Positions 7,084-16,979 of a DNA stretch of 64,000 bases are shown piece by piece. This DNA comes from Gilliamella apicola (GTDB taxonomy: Bacteria; Pseudomonadota; Gammaproteobacteria; Enterobacterales; Orbaceae), in contig NZ_CP007445.1 of assembly GCF_000599985.1 (NCBI RefSeq), forward strand, positions 1,426,001 through 1,490,000, written 5' to 3'. Within the stretch, counting starts at the first letter, position 1, and each line of letters opens with the position of its first letter. The notes beneath the pieces were generated by a model. The model had not been told where the DNA came from. It did no database searches and saw only the letters and a list, made by a program, of their open reading frames with translations. Both the position numbers and the translations under genes were made by a program.

Positions 7084-9441
7084 ATGAAATGTAAAAAGAC
7101 AGGTCTATTATTGCTCTTTATGAGTTGCTCTCTCCACGCGGAATCATTGATAGGTAAGAACCCTACGCCTGATAAGGATGATAAACAACAAGTAACCAAT
7201 AAATCTCGTTCGCCTAATTCAGCTAACAATAATATTCAAAATGATGATATTGAGGATGTTATAACCGTTATTGCTCGGTCGGATTCTCAAGATGAACTGA
7301 AAAAGATTAATAGTGTTATTGCTGGTCGTTCTACATTATCTTCAAGACTAATTGAACAAAAACAAGCCGACAATGTGGCAGAATTACTCAATACATTACC
7401 TGGTGTAAGTTCTGCTGGTTCAGTAAGACCAGGCGGACAAACTTTAAATATTTGGGGATTTGGCAAAGTTGAAGATGTCAAAATTATTGTTGATGGTGCG
7501 CAAAAAGGCTTTCAAAAGTATCAGCAAGGTTCTGTGTTTGTTGAGCCTGAATTACTTAAACAAGTTGAAGTTAATAAAGGCCCACACGATGTAAAGTTTG
7601 GTAATGGAGGCTTTGGCGGTGTGGTTAAAATGGAAACTAAAGATGCGATAGATTTGCTCGATCCTGATCAATATGTTGGTGCTTTGGTGAAGTACAGCTT
7701 CCATTCTAATAATCATCAAAATATGGTGACAAGTGCCGTTTACGGGCGAACACAAGATGATATGTTCGATGGATTGGTTTATTATACCAATCGCAATAGT
7801 GGTAATTTTAAGCGACCTGACGGTTCCAGATTCGTCTTTTCAGAGGACGATATGGATACATATATGGCTAAGTTAAATTTCAGGCCTAATGAAGAACACA
7901 CGTTTACTGTTTCGGGTATTCGTTCTAAGCGTGATTCATGGCAACCCTGGGCAGCTAAATATGTTGAAAAAATGACACCACCAACAGCTGATCAAATCAA
8001 AAAGTATGGCTATAAAGCTGCGTGGTTAAGAAAATTAGTCAAACGCGATCAAACTGATGAATCAGCACAATTTAAATGGAATTACCAACCAACCTATAAT
8101 CCATTTATTAATTTTACTTTACATACTACTTATTCTAAAACCAAACAACATGATACGCGTCCGAGTAAATATAATCCCGTTTCATCTTTGGGTACTATGG
8201 GTAATGAAAGTTGGGTAAGTTATACAGACAAAACCGTTGAACTTGAAAATATCAGTATCTTTTCTACAGGACCAATTGATAATGCTTTAAAAATAGGTGC
8301 ACAAGTACATTTACACGACCGTGATACCCTGATGTATTATAAGGGTTATGAAAAGAAACCTAACTATAATAATGGTTATTTTCAACCCGCTTATATGCCA
8401 TCTGGTAAACAACAAAATTATAGTTTTTATATCCAAGATGAGCTTTCTATTGATACATTTGTTCTAACGCCGTCGCTTCGTTATGATTATGTTCGTAATC
8501 ATGGTAAGCAAAATTATGCTTCAGCTTACAACGATCCAGATCCTCGCTTTGGTCATGACTATTCACCCGTGAATTATTCTGGTTGGACACCAAGATTTGG
8601 AGCTTATTGGCAAACAACACAAAATATCGGATTTTTTAGTGATATTAGTTATGCTTGGCAAGCTCCGACAATTGATGAAACATATGAAGTGCAATTTACC
8701 CCTAAAAATGGTGGTTCAGGTAAAATCAGTGCCACGAGTCGTAATTTAGAAAAAGAGCGTAACTTATCAATTCGGGCAGGTAATATCCTCGATTTTAGTA
8801 ATATATTATTAGAAAATGATAAATTACAAATTAGAAATACTTTATTTAGGCAGCAAGTTAAGAACGAAATTTTTGTTACACGGGGCTTTAATGGTTCAAT
8901 TTGTGGACCTGGTAATTCATGCCCGCTTGGTCAATCCAATTATCATAATGTTCCGGGGAAATTAGTAATACATGGCTTTGAATTAGAGGCTTTCTATGAT
9001 AGCCGATATTGGTTTGCCAGTGCCACTTACTCTATCCAAAAAGGAGAACGAGATTCAACACCGCAAGCAACATGGATGCATAACAAAACTTATGTGGCAA
9101 CGATTGCTCCGCGCACAGCAACCTTAACTACTGGTTTTAAAATACCTGAATGGAATGTTCGGGCAGGTTGGAATGCTCAATTTGTGAGAAAACAAGATCG
9201 CACAGGTCTTGAAGATAGAAATCATGATGGTATTAAAGATCTGGGCGCTTATGGTTTAGGGCGTTCATCAGGCTATTCAATTCACAATTTATTTGCAACA
9301 TGGCAACCAACATTTTTACCGAAAGCGGAAGTTAAGTTAGCTGTTGATAATCTATTTAATAAAGATTATAGACTCTATTTAGGTGAAAATACCTATGGAT
9401 TAGCGCGTAACTTTAAAGCTAGTTTTTCATATCGATTCTAG
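7084..9441 (+). CDS. TonB-dependent outer-membrane receptor (hemoglobin/transferrin/lactoferrin-type)
   Basis: The protein has 785 residues. The ATG at 7084 has AAGGA at good spacing; the ATG at 7063 does not. A signal peptide (LLLLFMSCSLHA) is followed by a charged linker and a TonB-box-like DVITVIAR. The plug domain shows QKQADNVAELLNTLPGVSSAG and VEVNKGPHDVKFGNGGFGGVV. The 22-strand barrel follows, ending in SYRF with a terminal Phe, as outer-membrane proteins do. The classical FRAP and NPNL motifs of heme receptors are not obvious (WQAPTIDE replaces FRAP), so a metal-chelate ligand is also possible. The Fur box upstream and the NikA-like ABC operon nearby favour iron or metallophore uptake. 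Confidence 0.88.
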   Translation: MKCKKTGLLLLFMSCSLHAESLIGKNPTPDKDDKQQVTNKSRSPNSANNNIQNDDIEDVITVIARSDSQDELKKINSVIAGRSTLSSRLIEQKQADNVAELLNTLPGVSSAGSVRPGGQTLNIWGFGKVEDVKIIVDGAQKGFQKYQQGSVFVEPELLKQVEVNKGPHDVKFGNGGFGGVVKMETKDAIDLLDPDQYVGALVKYSFHSNNHQNMVTSAVYGRTQDDMFDGLVYYTNRNSGNFKRPDGSRFVFSEDDMDTYMAKLNFRPNEEHTFTVSGIRSKRDSWQPWAAKYVEKMTPPTADQIKKYGYKAAWLRKLVKRDQTDESAQFKWNYQPTYNPFINFTLHTTYSKTKQHDTRPSKYNPVSSLGTMGNESWVSYTDKTVELENISIFSTGPIDNALKIGAQVHLHDRDTLMYYKGYEKKPNYNNGYFQPAYMPSGKQQNYSFYIQDELSIDTFVLTPSLRYDYVRNHGKQNYASAYNDPDPRFGHDYSPVNYSGWTPRFGAYWQTTQNIGFFSDISYAWQAPTIDETYEVQFTPKNGGSGKISATSRNLEKERNLSIRAGNILDFSNILLENDKLQIRNTLFRQQVKNEIFVTRGFNGSICGPGNSCPLGQSNYHNVPGKLVIHGFELEAFYDSRYWFASATYSIQKGERDSTPQATWMHNKTYVATIAPRTATLTTGFKIPEWNVRAGWNAQFVRKQDRTGLEDRNHDGIKDLGAYGLGRSSGYSIHNLFATWQPTFLPKAEVKLAVDNLFNKDYRLYLGENTYGLARNFKASFSYRF

Positions 9442-9450
9442 TTGTTAGTT

Positions 9451-9481
9451 CATATTCCACTGAATAATAAAGTGGAATATG
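9451..9481 (+). terminator. Inverted repeat after the receptor gene
   Basis: A perfect 11-base stem (CATATTCCACT / AGTGGAATATG) with a nine-base loop lies ten bases after the stop. The T run is poor, so termination may depend on the long stem. Confidence 0.55.
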
Positions 9482-9545
9482 ATAAATTTATTTGGATTAA
9501 TTTTTTTATAGTTAATGATATTACTAAACCTAAACAAAAGAATTT

Positions 9546-10475
9546 CTATTTTTTGTTAGTAATCCCAAATGGAATATGTACTGATGGTAATATTTTGGAG
9601 CATTTTTCTAAATGTAACTCTTGATCATCAAAGAAAATATGTGGTTTCATAATTTCCAAAACTTTATTTTTGTCAATTCCCCCTAAAAAGAAAGCTTCAT
9701 TAATTTCAATACCTAATTCCCTTAGAGTTCTTATAGCTCTTTCATGAGAAGGGGCATTTCTGGCTGTTACAAGAGCAATTTTTAAAATTGCTTTATATGT
9801 AGAATCCATTTTTATTCTTTCATGTTCAATTTTTTGTATTTGAACTAAACGATGAATAAAATTAATTAATGGTCCAGGGTTGTGAAGTATTTCTTTTTTA
9901 GTTTTTTCATTTTCATGAAAATCATTTAGATTTTTGGATGCTTGATATATACTCTCTGGCTCATCATCGATTATCACACCGTCAAAATCAAATGCGATAC
10001 GAAGTTCATTATCATTTGGATCATCCTCAATATTCCCTTTAAGTACTTTTCCTGCTGGATAATTATCATTTATGGCTTTAGTAACATCATCCATATTTGC
10101 AGATAAAAATAATTCAATATCAAAAGCGGGAATGTATTTTAAAGGTGATGAACCTTGTAAAAATACAGATCTAGTAATATTTAATTGATAATTTTCTATT
10201 GACTTCATTACTCTTAATCCTGTATCAGGATCATTTCTTGATAATAAAATAACTTCCACCAGCGGATCATTGGGAGATAATTTATTTAATGTTAAAAGTC
10301 TTTTAATGAATGGGAAAGCAACACCTTTTTCCAATGGGATGTCTTCATGTTCTCTTTGAAATTCCCGGTATTTTTGTTCTCCTTGTTCTCTAAAAATTTT
10401 ATCAGATTCTTCTAGATCAAAAAGAGCGCTAGATGCCAAACCTATAACCAGTCTTGATGTTAGATCGTATGCCAT
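9546..10475 (-). CDS. Cytosolic 5'-nucleotidase family protein
   Basis: The 309-residue protein matches the cytosolic 5'-nucleotidase I family (PF06189), a HAD-superfamily group that dephosphorylates nucleoside monophosphates. The N-terminal part has LVIGLASSALFDLEESDKIF and VEVILLSRNDPDTGLRVMKSIENY. The HAD nucleophile motif is IAFDFDGVIIDDEPESIY near residue 155, followed by the conserved ALVTARNAPSHERAIRTLRELGI and a C-terminal FFLGGIDKNKVLEIMKPHIFFDDQ. It is convergent with the receptor gene, with little space between them. The genes around it belong to metal transport and share no obvious role with it. Confidence 0.85.
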   Translation of the reverse strand: MAYDLTSRLVIGLASSALFDLEESDKIFREQGEQKYREFQREHEDIPLEKGVAFPFIKRLLTLNKLSPNDPLVEVILLSRNDPDTGLRVMKSIENYQLNITRSVFLQGSSPLKYIPAFDIELFLSANMDDVTKAINDNYPAGKVLKGNIEDDPNDNELRIAFDFDGVIIDDEPESIYQASKNLNDFHENEKTKKEILHNPGPLINFIHRLVQIQKIEHERIKMDSTYKAILKIALVTARNAPSHERAIRTLRELGIEINEAFFLGGIDKNKVLEIMKPHIFFDDQELHLEKCSKILPSVHIPFGITNKK

Positions 10476-10616
10476 ACTTCCATTTTTCCTATTTCAATCA
10501 ATATGTTATATTATATCAATTGGTAATTTATATGCAATTTTATGAATCTTGAAAATGTTCTTTTTAGTATTATTAATTTTCAAATCTTATTTTTAATACA
10601 ATTTATCTCTATAAAA

Positions 10617-11942
10617 TTACAGTAAAACATAGCGTTTGGATTGTTTAATCCATATAACTAAAAACAGGGTTCGGCCTAAACTAAATAAAATATAAGAAAA
10701 CCATAATCCATTATTTCCAAAGACTGGTACGGCAAAGTATTGTGCTATAAACCAAACTAACAACGCTAATAGCATTGAGTCGCGTATAGATGAGGTGTAG
10801 CTAATACCTGAAAATACGCCATAATAGATTAATCCTCCAGCTGCAACAATAGGGAATATCATTAACCAAGATTGATACTGAAGCGATAGGGTTATAATCT
10901 CAGTTTGATTCGTTAATAGTTTTATAATTGCAGTATCAAAGGCTAACCAAATTGCAATCAAAATTATTGGGCAAATAATGCAAGCTTGTAGTGACCATCG
11001 TAAAGTTTGATTATAAAGTTGAATATTTTTAGTTCCTTTAGCTCGACCACTAAAGACGCTTGAAGCATTAGCAAAACCGTCAAATAGGTAAGCCATCATA
11101 TAATGAATCTGAAATAAAACGGCATTAGCGGCTAATACTTCGGTATTGAATGTTGAACCAATCGAAATAAAGTGATTAGTTACCGTTAATAAACAGATGG
11201 TGCGGATCATTAAATTAGTATTAACTAAAATGACCCCTTTTAATGATTGCCATGACAAAATAGATTTTATATCTATTTTTTGCTTAGTTTTGGGTAAGTA
11301 TCGGTAGATAAACCAAATACCGACCAAAGTACAACATATTTGGGCAATCAGTGTCGCAAAAGCCACTCCTTGAATGTCCCAATGCATCCACCAAACAAAA
11401 AGCATTGCCATTATAATATTCAATAGATTGATAAAGACTTGTAAAAATAGCACGGCTTTAACTTTTGATATCCCCATTAACCAACCCACTAGGACATAAT
11501 TAATCAGAACAAAAGGGGCTCCAAAAATTAAAATCGAAAAATAGAGATCCGCATAATGCTGTACATCTTGACTAGGTTGGATAATGTGCATTGAGGCGCA
11601 AAAAATCAATTTTTGAAAAATAATAAATATCAAACCTAAAAAGATAGCAATAAATAAAGGTCTGATAAGAGAAGATCTTAATAATAAACAATCATCCAAA
11701 GCTTGCGCGGCAAAACCAGTAGTACTGACTCTTAAAAATCCAAATAACCAATAAATGGTATTAAATATTACTGTCCCTATGGCAATACCAGCAATAAAGG
11801 TAGGATTAGGCAAATGACCAACTAAAGCCGTATCGACCACTCCAAGTAAAGGGGTGGTAATAGTTGAGAGAATAAACGGAATAACTAACTTAAGATAATC
11901 TTTAAACTGATATTGATGATTCGTAGTTGATGAATGGGTCAT
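10617..11942 (-). CDS. MATE-family efflux transporter (DinF-like), last gene of the ABC operon
   Basis: The 441-residue membrane protein has about 12 segments. Its start resembles the DinF branch of the MATE family (PFILSTITTPLLGVVDTALVGHLPNPTFIAGIAIGTVIFNTIYWLFGFLR). MATE proteins expel organic molecules in exchange for H+ or Na+. Its start lies two bases after the stop of the upstream ATPase gene, so it is almost certainly translated with the ABC import operon. Pairing an exporter with a Fur-controlled importer suggests metallophore secretion, or removal of the emptied ligand. No metallophore synthesis gene is present in this window, so this is inference. Confidence 0.85.
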   Translation of the reverse strand: MTHSSTTNHQYQFKDYLKLVIPFILSTITTPLLGVVDTALVGHLPNPTFIAGIAIGTVIFNTIYWLFGFLRVSTTGFAAQALDDCLLLRSSLIRPLFIAIFLGLIFIIFQKLIFCASMHIIQPSQDVQHYADLYFSILIFGAPFVLINYVLVGWLMGISKVKAVLFLQVFINLLNIIMAMLFVWWMHWDIQGVAFATLIAQICCTLVGIWFIYRYLPKTKQKIDIKSILSWQSLKGVILVNTNLMIRTICLLTVTNHFISIGSTFNTEVLAANAVLFQIHYMMAYLFDGFANASSVFSGRAKGTKNIQLYNQTLRWSLQACIICPIILIAIWLAFDTAIIKLLTNQTEIITLSLQYQSWLMIFPIVAAGGLIYYGVFSGISYTSSIRDSMLLALLVWFIAQYFAVPVFGNNGLWFSYILFSLGRTLFLVIWIKQSKRYVLL

Positions 11943-11944
11943 TT

Positions 11945-12724
11945 TTAAAAACCTAAAATTGATTCAAGTAACTGTTTAGAATAAGGATTTTTAACTTGAC
12001 TTAATTGTTCTATTTTATCAATGAATTCAACGATTTCACCTTTATAAAAAAAAGCAATTTTATCACAAAGGTAAGTGATTGTGGTTAGATCATGCGTAAT
12101 AAAAATACTGGTTAATTTTAGCTGTTTTTGCAAATCGGCAAGTAGTTCTAAAATTTGGGTTTGGACCGAAATATCTAATGAACTTACTGCTTCATCAAAT
12201 AAAATAAATTGAGGAGTGCAGGCTATCGCTCTTGCAATGCAGACGCGTTGCAATTGACCACCACTCATTTCGTGTGGAAGCCGCTCATAAAAAGAGCTAT
12301 CTAATCCTACTTGTTCTAATAAAACATTGATACGCTTCTTTCGATCATTTTTAGTTAACTTTTCATAAATATCAAGCGGTTCAGCAATAATCTGTGCGGC
12401 AGTAAAATAGGGGTTAACAGAAGCATTATAATCTTGAAATACCGCGCTGATATTTTTACGCATGGCTGATTTTTTCCATGTGCGAGTACTCATATCTTGT
12501 CCATTAAAATAAATTTTGCCACTGTCAGGTTTTTCTAAGCCTAAAATTAGCTTTCCTAATGTACTTTTCCCACTACCACTTTCACCAATAATACCGAGAC
12601 ACTCTCCTTGTTTTAAATCAAACGATACCCCTTTAATAACTGTCGTTTTTTTATTACTAAACAAACGTTGGTTAGGTTGTAGAAAAGATTTTTTCACATT
12701 AGCAACTTGTAATAACGGTGGCAT
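11945..12724 (-). CDS. ABC transporter ATP-binding protein, NikE/DppF-like
   Basis: The 259-residue ATPase has Walker A GESGSGKST at 47-55, signature MSGGQLQR at 153-160, Walker B FILFDE at 173-178 and switch-His segment IFITHD. The DEAVSSLD wording after Walker B is typical of NikE-type subunits. Its ATG shares one base with the stop of the preceding ATPase gene (TAATG), showing translational coupling. It should form the second nucleotide-binding subunit of the importer. The C-terminus (VKNPYSKQLLESI) is the short tail of this family. Confidence 0.9.
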   Translation of the reverse strand: MPPLLQVANVKKSFLQPNQRLFSNKKTTVIKGVSFDLKQGECLGIIGESGSGKSTLGKLILGLEKPDSGKIYFNGQDMSTRTWKKSAMRKNISAVFQDYNASVNPYFTAAQIIAEPLDIYEKLTKNDRKKRINVLLEQVGLDSSFYERLPHEMSGGQLQRVCIARAIACTPQFILFDEAVSSLDISVQTQILELLADLQKQLKLTSIFITHDLTTITYLCDKIAFFYKGEIVEFIDKIEQLSQVKNPYSKQLLESILGF

Positions 12725-13572
12725 TAAATTGTCTCCAATATTAAGTTTGGATGATTGGCATAAGTAACCGCATTAAATTTATTCAATAATTGTTTGCGAG
12801 TATTGATTAGGTAACGAGTATATTCATGTTTGGGATGATAAAAAATCTGATCACGACTCCCCGATTCAACAATCTTACCTTTGTTCATCACTATAATTTC
12901 ATCGGCAATATGATGAATGACGCCTAGATCATGAGAAATAAAGATCATGGTCGTTTTGGATTTGATCTTTCCAAGCATTTTTAGAATATGAAACTGGCTA
13001 ATCGAATCTAATGCCGTTGTCGGTTCATCGGCGATAATAAGTTCAGGCTCAAGCATTAACGCCATACCAATCATTATTCGTTGTAGCATGCCACCACTTA
13101 ACTGATGCGGGTACTTTTTATAAATCTCTTTGGGTTTTTCGAGCCCTATATTTTCAATCATCGCTATCGTTTTAGCAATAGCATCGTTTTTGTTAATAAT
13201 GAGATGCGCTTGCAGGGTTTCGACCACTTGCTTACCAATGCAATAAAGTGGATCAAATGCACTCATTGGGTGTTGTAAAATTATCGAAATGACACTACCA
13301 CGCATTTGATTCAACGTCTTTTTATTCTGTTTTAATAGATCGAACGCTAAATTAGCATTTTGCGGTTTAAACAGTATTTGCCCAGTCACACTAAAATAAG
13401 ATTCTAATAAGCCGATGATAGCTTTACATGTTAAACTTTTGCCACTGCCACTTTCCCCAACAATACCTAAACATTGATGATGATTGACTGTAAACGAAAT
13501 ATCATCGAGTAGCTTGTTACCATTATCAAGGGTAATGGTCAGTTGTTTTACGGCTAACAATGGGCTACTCAT
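12724..13572 (-). CDS. ABC transporter ATP-binding protein, NikD/DppD-like
   Basis: The protein has 282 residues. I start at the ATG at 13572, which overlaps the permease stop as ATGA and has AAAGGA upstream; a longer reading to 13611 runs into the permease gene. Walker A GESGSGKS lies at 39-46, the Q-loop is ILQHPMSAFDP, the signature LSGGMLQR is near 158, and Walker B is LIIADEPTTALD. The C-terminal HPKHEYTRYLI is the oligopeptide/nickel-type tail. It should pair with the next ATPase to drive uptake through the two permeases. Confidence 0.9.
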   Translation of the reverse strand: MSSPLLAVKQLTITLDNGNKLLDDISFTVNHHQCLGIVGESGSGKSLTCKAIIGLLESYFSVTGQILFKPQNANLAFDLLKQNKKTLNQMRGSVISIILQHPMSAFDPLYCIGKQVVETLQAHLIINKNDAIAKTIAMIENIGLEKPKEIYKKYPHQLSGGMLQRIMIGMALMLEPELIIADEPTTALDSISQFHILKMLGKIKSKTTMIFISHDLGVIHHIADEIIVMNKGKIVESGSRDQIFYHPKHEYTRYLINTRKQLLNKFNAVTYANHPNLILETI

Positions 13573-14399
13573 GCAGTTTTTTCCTTTGGATCTAAAATAT
13601 CTCGTAAACAATCACCCAACATATTAAATGCTGCTACAACGATTAAAATGGCTATACCCGGGAAGACCATTTGCATCGGGTGCTGCGTCATTACATTTTT
13701 TGCTTCACTTAACATTAATCCCCATTCAGCGGTAGGAGCTTGGACGCCTAATCCAATAAAAGATAAAGCCGAGATATTTAAGATTACCCAACCCGTATCT
13801 AACGTTGCTAATACAACCAGTTCTGCCATTATATTAGGCAATAAATGACGACAAATGATAAAAGAATGTGGTGCGCCAATGGCTCGTGAAAAAAGAATAT
13901 AATTTTTGCGGCTATACTTTATCACTGAACTTCGAATCATCCGACTGTACCAAGCCCATTTAACTACAATATTAGCAATAATGACGTTTTCGATACCTAC
14001 GCCTAACACACCAACAATAGCTAAAATCATCACTTGGCTAGGGAATGAGAGCATGATGTCGCAAAGACGCATTATACATTCGTCAAGTTTACCTCGCCGA
14101 TAACCAGAAATAAGGCCGATGACACTACCAACGATTATTGTAATGATCATAGTTAACAGTGATAAGAATAGGGTTGAGCGAATACCGTACAGGAGTCGTG
14201 AAAAAATATCACGACCAAGATGATCGCAACCAAGCCAATGTTCGCTCGATATCGCAGCATATTTACGAACGATGCGAACTTTATTGGGATCAAACGGTGC
14301 AATATAAGGTGCTAATATCCCTAAAATAATCATTGTGATGATAATGATCAGGCAAATTAACGCCGTTTTATTGTTAATAAGTTTCTTAGTTAGATTCAT
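13569..14399 (-). CDS. ABC transporter permease, NikC/DppC-like
   Basis: The 276-residue inner-membrane permease begins with the short N-terminal region typical of the OppC/NikC class (APYIAPFDPNKVRIVRKYAAISSEHWLGCDHLGRDIFSRLLYG). The EAA-type loop for ATPase contact is FSRAIGAPHSFIICRHLLPN, and the conserved LSFIGLGVQAPTAEWGLML follows. The start codon overlaps the upstream permease stop by four bases, and its own stop overlaps the next ATPase start as ATGA. Confidence 0.9.
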   Translation of the reverse strand: MNLTKKLINNKTALICLIIIITMIILGILAPYIAPFDPNKVRIVRKYAAISSEHWLGCDHLGRDIFSRLLYGIRSTLFLSLLTMIITIIVGSVIGLISGYRRGKLDECIMRLCDIMLSFPSQVMILAIVGVLGVGIENVIIANIVVKWAWYSRMIRSSVIKYSRKNYILFSRAIGAPHSFIICRHLLPNIMAELVVLATLDTGWVILNISALSFIGLGVQAPTAEWGLMLSEAKNVMTQHPMQMVFPGIAILIVVAAFNMLGDCLRDILDPKEKTA

Positions 14400-15340
14400 A
14401 TAGCACCACCATTATCACGTAATCGGGGATCTAACCATTGATGAATAACATCTACAATAAAGTTACATACCACAAATAAAATAGCCATAATCAATATATA
14501 AGCTTGAATGACGGGATAATCGCGATTCATAATCGCTGCGATACACAAACGACCCAACCCCGGCCAAGAAAATATATATTCGACAACAAAAGAGCCAGCA
14601 ATTAATTGCGGAATGGTCATGCCTAAGGCGGTGATAGTTGTATGCAGTGAATTAACAAGCACATGTTTAACTATAATAGTTTTTTCTTTCAAACCTCGAC
14701 AACGAGCATAAAAGACCGAATAATTATGCATATTTTCAAGCATATTATTGCGAATAAAACGGATATAAGTTGAGATATAAACAAACGATAAAGTTAAAGT
14801 TGGTAAAATCAGATTTTGCAATGAGCCATAACCATTGGTAGGCAGTAAATCTAAATAATTGGCAAACAGCCAAATAAATAGTAAACCTAACCAATAACTC
14901 GGCATTGCCGTGCCAAGAAAAATAATAATACGAACGATATGATCGAAAGCTGAATTAGCAAAAATTGCACATAATACGCCTAAAATTAAACTGATGATGA
15001 GGGTAAATGCAAATGACGACATTGCTAAAACTAATGTAGGAATTAAGCTGCGAATCATCTCATCCCAAACGAGTCTGTCTCGATGAATAAAAGAACGACC
15101 AAAATCAAGATGTAAAACATCATAGAGCCAAATAAAATATCGTTCAAAAAAAGGCTTATTTAACCCTAGCTCTTGGCGCATACTTTCAATAGCATCAGGG
15201 GTTGGCATGATTTCGTTTAAACGTAATGCAACTTCAGCAGGATCAGAAGGCGCTAGATTGATAAGCAAAAAAGCGATAAACGAGATACCGAATAATATCG
15301 GTATCATCATCGTTAAACGTTTAATAATATAATTTAACAT
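14396..15340 (-). CDS. ABC transporter permease, NikB/DppB-like
   Basis: The 314-residue permease has the DppB/NikB pattern: an N-terminal transmembrane helix (RLTMMIPILFGISFIAFLLINLAPSDPAE), then LGLNKPFFERYFIWLYDVLHLDFGRSF. The EAA-like loop is ARCRGLKEKTIIVKHVLVNSL, followed by GSFVVEYIFSWPGLGRL and a C-terminal DPRLRD, a family hallmark. It forms the membrane channel with the NikC-like subunit. The gap to the binding-protein gene is 23 bases. Confidence 0.9.
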   Translation of the reverse strand: MLNYIIKRLTMMIPILFGISFIAFLLINLAPSDPAEVALRLNEIMPTPDAIESMRQELGLNKPFFERYFIWLYDVLHLDFGRSFIHRDRLVWDEMIRSLIPTLVLAMSSFAFTLIISLILGVLCAIFANSAFDHIVRIIIFLGTAMPSYWLGLLFIWLFANYLDLLPTNGYGSLQNLILPTLTLSFVYISTYIRFIRNNMLENMHNYSVFYARCRGLKEKTIIVKHVLVNSLHTTITALGMTIPQLIAGSFVVEYIFSWPGLGRLCIAAIMNRDYPVIQAYILIMAILFVVCNFIVDVIHQWLDPRLRDNGGAI

Positions 15341-15363
15341 TATTGGTTAATAATATTAGTCTT

Positions 15364-16929
15364 TTAAAAATGCATTTTCTCAAATGGAATATCAAACTGA
15401 GACGGAGCAAACTCAATTCCTTTTAAAGATTTAACCGCAATCGCACGATTACGCTCATAAGTTAGCGGAATATAAACTGCTTCATTATGCAAGGTTTCTA
15501 GCACGTAACGAAATAGATCTTGTCGCTCTTTTTCATCAGTTGATATTAATGCTTTACTGATATTTGCATCAATTTGTGGTTTTTCTTTTAAGCCTTGTTG
15601 CGCCATGTAATCACCATATACAGGTAATTTCATCCCTGATAAAAATGATTGTGGATCATATGGCGTACCCCATGAGATATCAAACACCATATCAAAATCA
15701 CCGGCTTTTTGGCGATCACGATAACCTTGTTCTTCTTCACCGTGTATATTAAGTTTTAATCCAACTTGTTCAAATTCATCTTGCATATATTGGGCAATTG
15801 TTTTTTGAGAGGCGGTATTACTGTCGTAATATAAAGTAATTTCAAAAGGTTTACCGTCTTTTTGACGATAATCTTGACCTTTAACTTTCACCCAGCCCGC
15901 TTTATCAAGTAGGGTTTCTGCTAATTTAGTGTCATATACATAAGGTTTTAAACTAAGATTAGCATAAGGAATATTGGTTGCCATTAATGTATCAGCAGGA
16001 GCTTCACTGTTATTGAAAATACCCTCTGAGATATCTTTTTTACTGATGATATGTTCAATTGCTTGGCGCACATTAACATCACTAAGTTGGCTTCGAGTTG
16101 TATTCATTAGAACAATTCGGCTTGAAACTGGCTTAGACATTAAGGTTTGAAACTTATCCATGGCAGAAAAACGTTCAAACGAATCAGCATCAACCATATT
16201 TTTACCATAAATCAGATCGATTTCGCCTTTTTCCAATGCCATTAGTCGGCTTTGATTATCCGCGATAACTTTCATAGTCACTTTTTTTAGTATTGGTTTA
16301 GCTCCCCAATAAGTTGGATTTGCGTTAAATACCGCATATTGATCTTTCTTATGATCACCTAAAACATACGGACCGGTACCAATGTAAGACTTAACACCAT
16401 TTTTAGTTTCACCGTCGATCATTGAGTTAGGTGAAATAAACCGCATTGGACGAGTTACGGCAATCTCAATCATGAAAGGGTAGTAAGGTTCAGAAAGGTT
16501 AACTTGTAGCGTGTAATCATCTACCGCTTTCACTTCCGTAATTAAGCGTACCATTTCTAACCAAGTGTGACGGACTTTATTTGATAACACGGCATCCCAG
16601 TTTAGTTTTGCACTGTGCGCATCAAATTTTACGCCGTCACTAAATGTAACATCTTTTCTGAGTTTAAACGTGTAAGTTTTACCGTCGTTACTAATAGTCC
16701 AGCTTTCCGCGAGCCAAGGCGAAAAAGTACCGTCTTCGTTATAGTGAACTAATGATTCATACAACATATTTTGCGCCCACATTTCACCAGAGTATAAATG
16801 CGGATTCAAATCACGAATATCACGAAAATTTGCGAAAGTAATATCATCTTTAGCAAAACTGTTAAAACTACAGCAGCTAAAAATCAGAACGATAAGTATT
16901 TTTTTTAAATGAGAGAAATTGAAAAACAT
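15364..16929 (-). CDS. NikA-like extracytoplasmic binding protein (nickel/peptide/metallophore)
   Basis: The protein has 521 residues, starting at the ATG at 16929; a TTG 18 bases upstream is in frame but lacks a ribosome site. Residues 1-26 form a signal peptide. Segments such as DLNPHLYSGEMWAQNMLYE, RHTWLEMVRLITEVKAVDDY, PTYWGAKPILKK, VPY/IPYANLSLKPYVYD and WGTPYDPQSFLSGMKLP follow E. coli NikA closely, as I remember it. The Arg-bearing RPMRFISP is kept. The NikA His that helps bind nickel (in PSHADF) aligns with Tyr in PVYGDY. Fur control and this substitution suggest a ligand other than Ni(His)2, such as an iron or opine-type metallophore complex. Confidence 0.88.
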   Translation of the reverse strand: MFFNFSHLKKILIVLIFSCCSFNSFAKDDITFANFRDIRDLNPHLYSGEMWAQNMLYESLVHYNEDGTFSPWLAESWTISNDGKTYTFKLRKDVTFSDGVKFDAHSAKLNWDAVLSNKVRHTWLEMVRLITEVKAVDDYTLQVNLSEPYYPFMIEIAVTRPMRFISPNSMIDGETKNGVKSYIGTGPYVLGDHKKDQYAVFNANPTYWGAKPILKKVTMKVIADNQSRLMALEKGEIDLIYGKNMVDADSFERFSAMDKFQTLMSKPVSSRIVLMNTTRSQLSDVNVRQAIEHIISKKDISEGIFNNSEAPADTLMATNIPYANLSLKPYVYDTKLAETLLDKAGWVKVKGQDYRQKDGKPFEITLYYDSNTASQKTIAQYMQDEFEQVGLKLNIHGEEEQGYRDRQKAGDFDMVFDISWGTPYDPQSFLSGMKLPVYGDYMAQQGLKEKPQIDANISKALISTDEKERQDLFRYVLETLHNEAVYIPLTYERNRAIAVKSLKGIEFAPSQFDIPFEKMHF

Positions 16930-16979
16930 ACCTATTCCATTAAACAATTATTCTTAGGAGGGCGAATAATATAACAAAT

